6,985 nt of DNA from Alphaproteobacteria bacterium (GTDB taxonomy: Bacteria > Pseudomonadota > Alphaproteobacteria > Micavibrionales > Micavibrionaceae): contig JAGRJZ010000079.1 of assembly GCA_020442505.1 (NCBI GenBank), forward strand, positions 1 to 6,985. The letters are read 5' to 3'. Of the stretch, positions 1 through 6,156 are shown one piece after another. The notes under the pieces are model-generated. The model was given only the letters and a program-made list of their open reading frames with translations. It was not told the DNA's origin and searched no databases. Each line of letters begins with the position of its first letter. Position 1 is the stretch's first letter. Both the position numbers and the translations under genes were made by a program.

Positions 1-404
1 GTCGGCTCCAGCGGTCCGGTGAGCAGGGCCCTCTCGGGGATCGGCTGCGGAGCGTTCAGGGGATAGATGCAGGACGACCCCAAAAACAAAAGCCGCGCGA
101 CACTGGTGCGAAAGGCCGCGTGGATCACGTTCGTTTCGATGGCCAGATTATCGTAGAGAAAATCCGCCGGCGCGGCGTCGTTGGCCATGATGCCGCCGAC
201 CGTGGCCGCTGCCAGAATAATGGCGTCCGGGCGCTGTGCGGAGAGCCAGTCTTCCGTCTCGGCCTGGCGCCGCAGATCGAGCGCTTCCCGTGGCACGGTC
301 AGAACGGTGCAATCCGGGATGCGCGCAAGACGCCGCAGGCAGGCCTGCCCCACCATACCGGCATGGCCGGCGACCCATACGCGTTTACCCTGCAAGCTGT
401 GCAA
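1..404 (-). CDS. fcl: GDP-L-fucose synthase, N-terminal part (runs off window start)
   Basis: The minus strand reads 134 codons from a TTG at 404-402 to the window edge, starting MHSLQGKRVWVAGHAGMVGQ. The family (Fcl/WcaG, an extended short-chain dehydrogenase) does the NADPH-dependent epimerisation and reduction of GDP-4-keto-6-deoxymannose to GDP-L-fucose in the cytoplasm. Visible hallmarks are the nucleotide-binding GHAGMVG, then AAATVGGIMAN, PADFLYDN, and LLFLGSSCIYP with the catalytic-region serines, followed by LLTGPLEP. All match E. coli Fcl from memory. About 190 residues, including the Tyr-Lys pair, should lie outside the window. The TTG start is chosen because GGAGG (415-411) lies 6 nt upstream and the homology begins there; no ATG fits. 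The gene overlaps the last 20 bp of gmd, which implies one transcript and probable translational coupling. GDP-fucose would feed surface polysaccharide or glycan synthesis. Confidence 0.93.
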   Translation of the reverse strand, partial: MHSLQGKRVWVAGHAGMVGQACLRRLARIPDCTVLTVPREALDLRRQAETEDWLSAQRPDAIILAAATVGGIMANDAAPADFLYDNLAIETNVIHAAFRTSVARLLFLGSSCIYPLNAPQPIPERALLTGPLEP

Positions 405-1407
405 TATCGGCCTCCACCATGGTCCGGACCAGCCCCTCAAAGCCGGTCTTGGGCGTCCACCCGAATGTGCGGCGCGCCAGAGCGGCATCCCCGCAAAGCG
501 TGTGCAGCTCCTGCGGCCGGAAGAGAGCGGGATCGATTCGCACAAGCGGCGTGCCGGTCGCCCGGTCGATTCCGCATTCCTCCAGACCAGAACCCGTCCA
601 GTCCAGCATGATTCCGGTGCAGGCGAAAGCGGCGGTCACAAAGTCCCGGACGCTGTGGGTCTCCCCCGTCGCAAGGACGTAATCGCCGGGCGTCGGGTGC
701 CGGAGCATTATCCACATCCCCGCCACGTAATCCCGGGCATCGCCCCAGTCGCGCCGGGCATCAAGATTGCCCAGGGTCAAAACGTCCTGCCGCCCGGCAT
801 GAACGGCCGCGACCGCGCGGGTAATTTTCCGGGTCACGAATTCTTCTCCGCGCACGGGACTTTCGTGGTTGAATAAAATTCCGTTACAGGCAAACAGGCC
901 GTAGGCCTCCCGGTAGATCCGTACCATATGATAGGCATACAGCTTCGCCGCGCCGTAGGGGTTGCACGGGTGCATCGGGGTTTGCTCGTTCTGCGGCGCG
1001 GGGGCGTTGCCGAACATCTCGGAGCTGGAGGCTTGATAAAACCGGGCGGGGCGCTCTCTGTCGCGCAGGATGTCCAAAAGCCTTACCGTGCCCAGCGCGT
1101 TGATGTTCGCGGTCGCTTCCGGGACGGCGAAGCTGGCCTGGACGTGGCTTTGGGCGGCGAGGTTATAGATTTCGTCCGGGTTGATCGCCGTTATCAGGTG
1201 GCGCAAGCTCCCCCCATCCGTCATATCTCCCGTATGCAGGCGAAAGGAGGGATTCGGCAAAAGCGCTGACAGGCGCTGCGCATCGTCGGTCGCGCTGTAG
1301 AGGCGCAGGCCGTGGACGACATAACCCTTTTCCAGCAAAAATGCCGCCAGCAGCGCGCCGTCCTGGCCCGTGATGCCGGTGATGAAGGCCGTTTTTTGTG
1401 CGGTCAT
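385..1407 (-). CDS. gmd: GDP-mannose 4,6-dehydratase
   Basis: This is a complete 340-residue protein, within the usual size for the family. It converts GDP-D-mannose to GDP-4-keto-6-deoxy-D-mannose, the first step towards GDP-L-fucose and related deoxysugars. The Rossmann motif GITGQDG is at residues 11-17, YNLAAQSHV at 81-89, the active-site SSSEMFG at 127-133, and the catalytic YGAAK (Tyr151, Lys155) at 151-155. Substrate-side motifs NHESPVRGEEFVTRKI (180-195) and LGNLDARRDWGDARDY (212-227) are clear. The canonical form of the first is SPRRGETFVTRKI, so two positions differ. The C-terminal GD...ARRTFGWTPK is typical. The start is ATG 1407-1405; its ribosome site is weak (GAGAA about 11 nt upstream). 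The neighbouring fcl gene, overlapping by 20 bp, indicates the GDP-fucose branch rather than rhamnose or perosamine. I see no convincing promoter in the 77 bp upstream. Confidence 0.96.
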   Translation of the reverse strand: MTAQKTAFITGITGQDGALLAAFLLEKGYVVHGLRLYSATDDAQRLSALLPNPSFRLHTGDMTDGGSLRHLITAINPDEIYNLAAQSHVQASFAVPEATANINALGTVRLLDILRDRERPARFYQASSSEMFGNAPAPQNEQTPMHPCNPYGAAKLYAYHMVRIYREAYGLFACNGILFNHESPVRGEEFVTRKITRAVAAVHAGRQDVLTLGNLDARRDWGDARDYVAGMWIMLRHPTPGDYVLATGETHSVRDFVTAAFACTGIMLDWTGSGLEECGIDRATGTPLVRIDPALFRPQELHTLCGDAALARRTFGWTPKTGFEGLVRTMVEADIAQLAG

Positions 1408-1484
1408 CGCGCGTTATGTTCTCGTCGTCTGATTGCGGGATACGGGAGTATGCAACAGATCGAGGGCCCGGAAAAGGGGGATTG

Positions 1485-1757
1485 TCAGAAAGCTTGCGGA
1501 GAGCGCGAGGCAGGCAATGTTCTTATATCTGGTGTGGTTTGCGGTTTAGCCTGCAGGGCATGAGAGGCGGCGTTAAAGGCGTCCGATTTGTTGTCGCGCG
1601 GTGAGAAAGGGGCTCCGTTCATTTTGATTTCGGAATCGGTTAAGGCGCGCAGCAACCTGAAATTGGGTGCACCCGGCGTGTCTGAAGCAGGCTTAACGTC
1701 AACGCATTCCCCAAGGGCGTCTTCGATGCTTTGTCCTGGGTACATATCCATGCTCAT
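1485..1757 (-). CDS. small hydrophilic protein of unknown function, 90 residues
   Basis: I do not recognise this family. The frame starts MSMDMYPGQSIEDALGECVD and is polar, rich in Pro, Ala, Ser and Asp, with no signal peptide or membrane segment. It may be largely unstructured, especially after residue 50. Support for it being real comes from context: its ATG (1757-1755) overlaps the stop of the upstream gene as ATGA, and AAGG lies about 8 nt before the start. A shifted start at Met3 or Met5 is possible. It ends 77 bp before gmd, whose function seems unrelated. The C-terminal third has less coding character than the first part, so the 3' boundary could be affected by a frameshift. It could also be a chance frame. 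Confidence 0.55.
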   Translation of the reverse strand: MSMDMYPGQSIEDALGECVDVKPASDTPGAPNFRLLRALTDSEIKMNGAPFSPRDNKSDAFNAASHALQAKPQTTPDIRTLPASRSPQAF

Positions 1758-2041
1758 GGCAGCGCCTTTCTGACCTCGACATAGGCCATGTTGGTGATGA
1801 TTCCGGGGAAGGGCGCGCCCTCCGGGAATTCCACCAGACCGATCTGGGTGTGGCTCGCGATCCGCCGGAACACATCCGAATCCGGACAGGGCAGTTCCGC
1901 GATCTCGTCATATCCCGCGCGGAACGAAATGCGCTTTTCGGTCACGGCCACGGTATAGGTGTCCGCCCTCGGCAAGCACGCCGGCAGAACGATGACAACC
2001 GCCTGGTTGTCGCCCAGCAGAAAATCGCAGCGTTTGAACAC
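1754..2041 (-). CDS. conserved-looking hypothetical protein, 95 residues
   Basis: I do not recognise this family. The protein starts MFKRCDFLLGDNQAVVIVLP and alternates short hydrophobic stretches with charged ones, suggesting a small beta-rich cytoplasmic domain. It has no signal peptide or transmembrane helix and three cysteines (5, 22 and one in ELPCPDSD). The GTG at 2041-2039 is chosen because AGGGGAGA lies about 5 nt before it. An in-frame ATG at 2074-2072 would add 11 residues, but it overlaps the TATAAT box at 2078-2073 and has no ribosome site. The gene ends in an ATGA overlap with the 90-residue frame that follows, so the two are likely co-translated. No function can be inferred. Confidence 0.72.
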   Translation of the reverse strand: MFKRCDFLLGDNQAVVIVLPACLPRADTYTVAVTEKRISFRAGYDEIAELPCPDSDVFRRIASHTQIGLVEFPEGAPFPGIITNMAYVEVRKALP

Positions 2042-2072
2042 TGTCTCTCCCCTTTTTCGGTCTTCACCGGCC

Positions 2073-2078
2073 ATTATA
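2073..2078 (-). promoter_or_regulatory. candidate -10 box for the 95-residue gene
   Basis: Minus-strand TATAAT is a perfect sigma70-type -10 hexamer, 31 nt before the chosen GTG. This would give a leader of roughly 25 nt containing the strong ribosome site. The -35 is poor: the position 17 bp upstream reads CACTCT, while the better match TTCACA (2105-2100) is 21 bp away. A palindrome, GTTAAC (2090-2095), lies between them. This is a pattern match only. Confidence 0.4.
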
Positions 2079-2113
2079 AGGGGCAAGCGGTTAACAGAGT
2101 GTGAAGAAGGGGC

Positions 2114-2488
2114 TCAGCCGTAGAAAAACAGCGTCCCGGCGTTCAGGGCGAACAGCGCCGTTGCCAAGGCCAAAATCCCCCCGGCGCATTTTTTCCGCGG
2201 GGCGCAGGGCGCGTGGACGCAGCCCGTATTGTGACAGTCGATTTTGCGGCTGTAGAGATAAACGCTCCAGCCCGTGGCCAGCATAACGGCGGAAAAGGCC
2301 AAAAGCGGACGCTCTGCGTGGTGCAGGGCCTCGTGCAGGGTCGAAAGACCCTCTAGCATCCCCGACGTCACGCCCAGACCGGCCGCCAGACCCGCGAGCG
2401 AGACCACGGTCGGGAGCACGCAGCAGAACACATGGCTCGACAGCGTCACCAGCAAAGACCAGTGTAAAAATGACTGTATGCGTTCCAT
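2114..2488 (-). CDS. small Cys-rich membrane protein, MerT/MerC-like
   Basis: The 124-residue protein has three likely transmembrane helices, at about residues 11-40, 60-80 and 102-123. Helix 1 carries an adjacent cysteine pair in HVFCCVLPTVVSLAG (Cys22-Cys23). The loop between helices 2 and 3 has four more cysteines and a histidine in DCHNTGCVHAPCAPRKKC (Cys85, 90, 95, 101). A His-rich segment, LHEALHHAERP, precedes helix 2. A vicinal Cys pair in the first helix followed by a small-residue helix recalls MerT and related mercury or metal transport proteins, so a metal-linked or redox role is plausible but not shown. The protein lacks the rest of a mer operon here. The start is ATG 2488-2486 with GGAG about 11 nt upstream, and a candidate promoter lies further up. 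It is separated from its neighbours by spacers and is probably transcribed alone. Confidence 0.75.
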   Translation of the reverse strand: MERIQSFLHWSLLVTLSSHVFCCVLPTVVSLAGLAAGLGVTSGMLEGLSTLHEALHHAERPLLAFSAVMLATGWSVYLYSRKIDCHNTGCVHAPCAPRKKCAGGILALATALFALNAGTLFFYG

Positions 2489-2522
2489 CGTGGATCTTGC
2501 TCCGGTTTTGTGCTTGGGGCGT

Positions 2523-2552
2523 ATTGTTATCCTGTCTTGCGGGGGCTGTCAA
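2523..2552 (-). promoter_or_regulatory. candidate sigma70 promoter of the Cys-rich membrane protein
   Basis: The minus strand shows a perfect TTGACA -35 (2552-2547), an 18-bp spacer and AACAAT (2528-2523) as a 4-of-6 -10. The predicted start is about 28 nt before the ATG at 2488. A direct repeat, CCTCTT-AT-CCTCTT (2568-2555), ends 2 bp upstream of the -35 and could be an operator. The hexamers are seen; function is inferred. Confidence 0.45.
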
Positions 2553-2583
2553 TCAAGAGGATAAGAGGTGTATTGTGTAAAAT

Positions 2584-3027
2584 TCACGCGTGTCTGTGAG
2601 CCAGCAGGGGGAGGGCGCTTAATCGCTGGGAGAATTCTGCGCGGTATGCGGGAAGGCCTTGTTGTTTCCACTGGTCTTCGCCCCAGATCAGGAAAAAGGA
2701 CTCTTTGCCGACAAGAACGACTTTTCCGCTCCTCCCCAGCTTTATGTGGTTGAGATTTTGTTGACCGATTTGTAAGCGGCCGCTCCCATCAACCGCAGCG
2801 GTTGCCGAGAAAATAGCGGCAAGAGGCGCGATCTCAGGAGGGAGGGGGGAGACGTTTTCCGGAAAGACGATCAGCGCCGGTTGATCGGGATCAGCGACGA
2901 TCGTCAGCGGAGGGATGGTGTCCTTTTTCGTCCCCCAGGGGAACAGCTTCTTAACCGGAACCCGTCCGGATGCAGCGACGCAGACATGTTGCCCGGAAAA
3001 GGAAAATGTTTGCATCAGACGATCCAT
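2584..3027 (-). CDS. divergent MraZ-like protein (double AbrB-type fold)
   Basis: The 147-residue length equals that of MraZ, the DNA-binding repressor of the division/cell-wall cluster. MraZ has two swapped-hairpin AbrB-like halves, each with a DxxGR motif. Here the second half is well kept: VDGSGRLQI at 79-87, then GKVVLVGKESFFLIWGEDQW at 101-120, matching the MraZ pattern of VMLVG...FELWDETTW. The first half is degenerate: VCVAASGRVPVKKLF (15-29) keeps Gly-Arg but has Ala in place of the usual Asp. ALIVFPENV (51-59) fits the MraZ LLLYP strand. No rsmH, ftsL or other division gene follows, so this is probably a paralogue or exapted copy rather than the housekeeping mraZ. The start at 3027 has no good ribosome site; Met5 (3015) is an alternative. 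A palindrome covers the start codon. Assignment rests on motif recall, with moderate certainty. Confidence 0.68.
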   Translation of the reverse strand: MDRLMQTFSFSGQHVCVAASGRVPVKKLFPWGTKKDTIPPLTIVADPDQPALIVFPENVSPLPPEIAPLAAIFSATAAVDGSGRLQIGQQNLNHIKLGRSGKVVLVGKESFFLIWGEDQWKQQGLPAYRAEFSQRLSALPLLAHRHA

Positions 3028-3036
3028 ATTATGGAT
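3022..3036. repeat. 15-bp palindrome over the start of the MraZ-like gene
   Basis: ATCCATA and TATGGAT form perfect 7-bp arms around a single central T. The minus-strand start codon (3027-3025) lies inside it. It could be an operator, for example for autoregulation, or an RNA hairpin hiding the start codon, or chance in an AT-rich spot. Confidence 0.45.
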
Positions 3037-3039
3037 TTA

Positions 3040-3195
3040 TCACGTATCGTTGCGTAAGGCCAGCGTCATGAAAGGCGCGCCCCAATCGTCGAGCGCAATC
3101 TGACCGAACAGTTTTTCATCTTTCAGCCGTTGAAACGGCGTTTTATTCAGCCGCGCGGAGAACTGAATTTCACCGGCACCGCCGTTGTGAAATTC
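3040..3195 (-). pseudogene. coding-like frame of 51 codons without a start, possible gene remnant
   Basis: Between gatB and the MraZ-like gene the minus strand holds an open frame reading EFHNGGAGEIQFSARL, then FQRLKDEKLFGQIALDDWG and ending MTLALRNDT. Codon choice (CTG, GCG, GGC, AAA, GAA) looks like a real gene, and the stop is 12 nt before the next start, as in an operon. Upstream the frame closes at a TGA inside gatB. No ATG, GTG or TTG opens it; the first rare options are ATT or CTG codons within it, without ribosome sites. It may be the 3' remnant of a deleted gene, a gene using a non-standard start, or chance. I do not recognise the family. Confidence 0.35.
3165..3195. terminator. inverted repeat at the gatB stop codon, possible 3' stem-loop
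   Basis: GAATTTCAC (3165-3173) and GTGAAATTC (3187-3195) are perfect 9-bp arms around a 13-nt GC-rich loop with inner GGC/GCC. The far arm touches the gatB stop TAG (3197-3195). On the minus strand no U-run follows, so it is not a standard intrinsic terminator. It may protect the 3' end of gatB mRNA or attenuate read-through. Confidence 0.35.
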
Positions 3196-4646
3196 TACCC
3201 CAGTTTCTCCTTCAGCAAATCATTCACCACGCCGGGATTGGCTTTACCTTGGGACTTTTTCATGACCTGACCGACGAAAAAGCCGAACAGCTTGTCTTTG
3301 CCGCCGCGATAGGCCGCGACGTTGTCCGGGTTTTCCGCGATCACCTCATCGACGATGGCCTCGATCGCGCCGGTGTCGGTGACTTGCTTCAGGCCCTTTT
3401 CCTCGACGATCGCGGCGGCGTCTTTACCACTCGCGTACATCTCCGCGAACACGTCCTTGGCGATTTTGCCGGAGATCGTGTTATCGGCGATCAACCCGAT
3501 CAGTCCGCCGAGTTGTGCGGCTGTGATGGGGGAGTCTTTCAGCGCCTTGCCGTCTTTGTTGAGCGCGCCGAGCAGCTCGTTAATGACCCAGTTCGCCGCC
3601 AGCTTCGCATCATTGTCGTTGGCGACCGTCTCGAAATAATCGGCCCGCCCGCGCTCGGCGATCAGGACGCTCGCATCGTACAGGGACAGAGCGTAATCCT
3701 GCATAAAGCGATGCTTTTTCTGGTCGGGCAGTTCGGGCAGGGTGGATTTGATCTGCGCCACGAAATCGTTCGAAATTTCCAGCGGCAACAAATCCGGGTC
3801 GGGGAAATAGCGGTAATCGTGGGCTTCTTCCTTGGAGCGCATGGAGCGCGTTTCCATCTTCACCGGATCCCACAGGCGGGTTTCCTGCACCACCGCGCCG
3901 CCATCCTCGATCAGCTCAATCTGGCGGCGGCATTCATATTCGATGGCTTGCTGCACGGCCTTCAGGGAGTTGACGTTTTTGGTCTCCGTCCGCGTGCCGA
4001 GCTCATCCCCCGGCCGGCGCACCGATACGTTCACGTCGGCCCGCATCGATCCTTCCTCCATGTTCCCGTCGCACGTGCCGAGATAGCGTAGGATCATGCG
4101 GAGCTTGGAAAGATACGCCGTGGCTTCTTCCGGTCCGCGCATATCGGGTTTTGAGACGATCTCCATCAGCGCGCAGCCGGAGCGGTTAAGGTCAACAAAG
4201 CTCTTGGTCGGGTGTTGATCGTGCAACGATTTCCCAGCGTCTTGCTCCAAATGCAGGCGCTCAATCCCGATGGCTTTGCTGCTGCCGTCCGGCAGGTCGA
4301 TTTCAATCGCGCCTTCGCCGACAATGGGGTGCAGGAATTGAGATATCTGATAGCCCTGCGGCAGATCGGCGTAGAAATAGTTTTTGCGCTCGAACACCGA
4401 TACGAGGTTGATTTTGGAGTTTAATCCCAGTCCGGTGCGCACGGCTTGCTCGACGCAATGCTCGTTCAGCACGGGCAACATGCCGGGCATCGCCGCGTCC
4501 ACGAGGGATACTTGCGCGTTCGGCGCGGCTCCGAAATGGGCGCTAGCGCCCGAAAACAGCTTCGATTCAGCGATCACCTGCGCATGGACTTCCATCCCGA
4601 TGACGACTTCCCATTCACCTGTTTCGCCTTTGATAAGAGTTGCCAT
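3195..4646 (-). CDS. gatB: Asp/Glu-tRNA amidotransferase subunit B
   Basis: The 483-residue protein is full length. GatB is the kinase/transamidase subunit of GatCAB, which converts Glu-tRNA(Gln) (and Asp-tRNA(Asn) in many bacteria) to the amidated form with ammonia delivered from GatA. Visible family motifs are VVIGMEVHAQV (14-24), KNYFYADLPQGYQISQF (88-104), IERLHLEQDAGKS (128-140), VDLNRSGCALMEIVSKPD (151-168), EEGSMRADVNVSV (197-209) and EAHDYRYFPDPDLLPL (274-289). The remaining roughly 190 residues form the helical tail and the YqeY-like C-terminal domain, ending LLKEKLG. ATG 4646 is chosen because GGAG lies 7 nt upstream and the family homology starts there. A start 25 codons earlier (4721) would add a basic tail encoded largely by a repeat element and is rejected. 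gatA ends more than 2 kb upstream, with two other genes between, so gatB may need its own promoter, probably within the AT-rich 4706-4767 spacer. Confidence 0.97.
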   Translation of the reverse strand: MATLIKGETGEWEVVIGMEVHAQVIAESKLFSGASAHFGAAPNAQVSLVDAAMPGMLPVLNEHCVEQAVRTGLGLNSKINLVSVFERKNYFYADLPQGYQISQFLHPIVGEGAIEIDLPDGSSKAIGIERLHLEQDAGKSLHDQHPTKSFVDLNRSGCALMEIVSKPDMRGPEEATAYLSKLRMILRYLGTCDGNMEEGSMRADVNVSVRRPGDELGTRTETKNVNSLKAVQQAIEYECRRQIELIEDGGAVVQETRLWDPVKMETRSMRSKEEAHDYRYFPDPDLLPLEISNDFVAQIKSTLPELPDQKKHRFMQDYALSLYDASVLIAERGRADYFETVANDNDAKLAANWVINELLGALNKDGKALKDSPITAAQLGGLIGLIADNTISGKIAKDVFAEMYASGKDAAAIVEEKGLKQVTDTGAIEAIVDEVIAENPDNVAAYRGGKDKLFGFFVGQVMKKSQGKANPGVVNDLLKEKLG

Positions 4647-4676
4647 GTTGTTGCTCCGTTTTTTGTATCGTTTTTT

Positions 4677-4705
4677 AACCACTAAGTTCACTAAGGACGT
4701 TAAGG
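4677..4705 (+). repeat. CACTAAG-type short repeat, copy A
   Basis: The plus strand reads AACCACTAAG, TT, CACTAAG, then GACGTTAAGG, a 9-bp-period array of CACTAAGNN units. It is the inverted partner of copy B at 4788-4816, with 23 of 29 positions matching. It lies in the spacer 31 bp upstream of gatB. Confidence 0.75.
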
Positions 4706-4767
4706 TCTTTAAATAAAACACAGAATCTTGTTTTTAAATCATAATATTCCAGTAATCTTTTTGATTT

Positions 4768-6153
4768 TTAGACATTCAACTTCTCTTCCTTAGTGATCTT
4801 AGTGCCCTTAGTGGTTTTTAAAATCTTATCTATCACCCACGGCGCGATCAGCAGCGCCGTAAAGAAAATCCCGTTCATGTAGTCTTTGTAATAGCCGGTA
4901 ACTTGCAGTGCCGTCAGGGCAATGAATCCGATCAGCATAGGCCAGAATACAGCCGCACCGGTCGGCCGTTTATCGGTGATAAAGACCCATAATGTAGGCG
5001 TCAAAATAGCCCAGTAAGCGAATAGGAAATACAGTATGTCCATCACATCACGGAACATGAGAGCTAAGACGGCGCTGCCGCCAAATACGGCCATGATGCC
5101 CCATTTTAAGCTTTTGCGAGGGTGTTCGGATTGTTTGCCTAAGATTGCCATGACGCCGTCATTGACGATAGCTTGAGCTGTGATGAAGCCTGCCGTATCG
5201 AGGGTCGACATGATCAAGGCCAGAAAGGCGACAAACAAAAATGGCCCGAACCACGAAGGAAGATAGTCGCTTGCCAGTGTCGCTATATATTGGTCTGCGG
5301 ACAAATCGGGGTTTTGTGTCAGCATAAAGGCGCCGAGAAATATAGGAAGGCCCACGAGTACAAAGAAGCTGATGATGACCGTTGAGGCAACACCGCGCCG
5401 TGCATCTTTATCCGAGCGCGCCGCCATAATGCGCTGCCAAATCTCAGCCGCGGCTAGCGTTACGCATATGCCGCCAAAAATGTTTACGACAAGAGAGCTT
5501 AGCGTTAGCTTTTGGCTCTCCATCATGTAGGATAACTGAACGGGCTGGGCATCTTTTGATAACAAGAAAAGCATGAAAAACATAATGCCGAGAAAAGCGA
5601 ATTGGGCAATGTCTGTTCTCATAAGAGCTCTGAAGCCGCCAATCCATAGGTAAAAGCCAATAATGCCGGCGAGCGCGAGAACTGTTATTTCATAGCTCCA
5701 TCCCGAAAATCCGGATATAACTTTTGCGCCGGCGACAAGCTCCATTAAAAACCAGCCCATATAGCAGACAATTACAGTGACGGCGGCCATAAGACCGGTT
5801 GGTTTGCCAAAGACAGCGCTTGTAGTATCGGCAAGTGTGTAGGTGTTTTTCTCTATCGCTATGTTTCGCAAACGCGGTGCAAAATAAGCAAAGACGAGGA
5901 ATGATGTCATATAGCTGATTGTTATGACCATCAGGCCCCAGAAATCGCCTTGCAAGTAACCGTATGTGAGCAAAAACCATCCGGCGTTGGCCCAGCTGGT
6001 TCCCAAGCTCATGGCGATCGCCCACCAAGCGTAGCGGCGGGAGCCGATCAGATAGTCTTCACGGCTTTCGTTGCGTCCGGCTATCCAGCCGATGCCCAGA
6101 ACAAAGGCGATATAGGAGAGCGGTAAAACGATATAGAGGATCTCAACGGCCAT
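4768..6153 (-). CDS. sodium:solute symporter family permease
   Basis: The 461-residue integral membrane protein belongs to the SSS/SSF family (TC 2.A.21), Na+-driven inner-membrane importers of sugars, amino acids, organic acids or other solutes. About 12-13 hydrophobic helices can be seen. Family marks are REDYLIGSRR (31-40, usual DYFLAGR), GTSWANAGWFLLTYGYLQG in the second helix (51-69), GGFRALMRTDIAQF (172-185, the classic GGhxAVxxTDxxQ), EIWQRIMAARSDKDARRG (237-254), and LIMSTLDTAGF (313-323) near the usual Na+ site. The substrate cannot be told. The start ATG is 3 nt after the stop of the secreted-protein gene, with AAGGAAA about 8 nt upstream, so the two are probably one operon and may work together. 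The last ten or so residues (TTKGTKITKE) come from an invading short repeat and are unlikely to matter. Codons are visibly AT-richer than in gmd or gatB, consistent with separate origin. Confidence 0.93.
   Translation of the reverse strand: MAVEILYIVLPLSYIAFVLGIGWIAGRNESREDYLIGSRRYAWWAIAMSLGTSWANAGWFLLTYGYLQGDFWGLMVITISYMTSFLVFAYFAPRLRNIAIEKNTYTLADTTSAVFGKPTGLMAAVTVIVCYMGWFLMELVAGAKVISGFSGWSYEITVLALAGIIGFYLWIGGFRALMRTDIAQFAFLGIMFFMLFLLSKDAQPVQLSYMMESQKLTLSSLVVNIFGGICVTLAAAEIWQRIMAARSDKDARRGVASTVIISFFVLVGLPIFLGAFMLTQNPDLSADQYIATLASDYLPSWFGPFLFVAFLALIMSTLDTAGFITAQAIVNDGVMAILGKQSEHPRKSLKWGIMAVFGGSAVLALMFRDVMDILYFLFAYWAILTPTLWVFITDKRPTGAAVFWPMLIGFIALTALQVTGYYKDYMNGIFFTALLIAPWVIDKILKTTKGTKITKEEKLNV
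4788..4816 (-). repeat. CACTAAG-type short repeat, copy B, inside the symporter 3' end
   Basis: The minus strand reads AACCACTAAG, GG, CACTAAG, AT, CACTAAGG. The 9-bp period equals three codons, so the array encodes TKGTKITKE at the C-terminus of the symporter. Similar short periodic repeats with tails of the TTKGTKxTK type occur scattered in many environmental bacterial genomes, from memory. Copies A and B can pair as arms of a large hairpin with a loop of about 82 nt. Confidence 0.75.
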
Positions 6154-6156
6154 ATG

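Noticed and set aside
181..876. Long plus-strand open frame opposite fcl and gmd
   Set aside because: It is antisense to two clearly recognised genes, has a composition expected from high-GC shadow frames, and shows no family motif.
1408..1484. Promoter for gmd
   Set aside because: Only weak hexamers such as TTGCAT and CTGACA are seen, with no matching -10 at proper spacing.
2114..2488. Part of a mercury-resistance operon
   Set aside because: No merR, merP or merA is nearby and the promoter spacer is not the 19-bp MerR type. Only a loose resemblance to MerT/MerC is claimed.
3126..3147. GCCGT/ACGGC hairpin followed by GTTTTATT on the plus strand
   Set aside because: It looks like a terminator, but no plus-strand gene precedes it. 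On the minus strand it has no U-run.
3249..4091. 280-codon plus-strand frame opposite gatB
   Set aside because: It mirrors strongly conserved gatB codons on the other strand. It has no family resemblance.
4647..4721. 25-codon N-terminal extension of gatB
   Set aside because: The extension is translated from the CACTAAG repeat and an AT-rich spacer. The inner ATG has a good ribosome site and family homology starts there.
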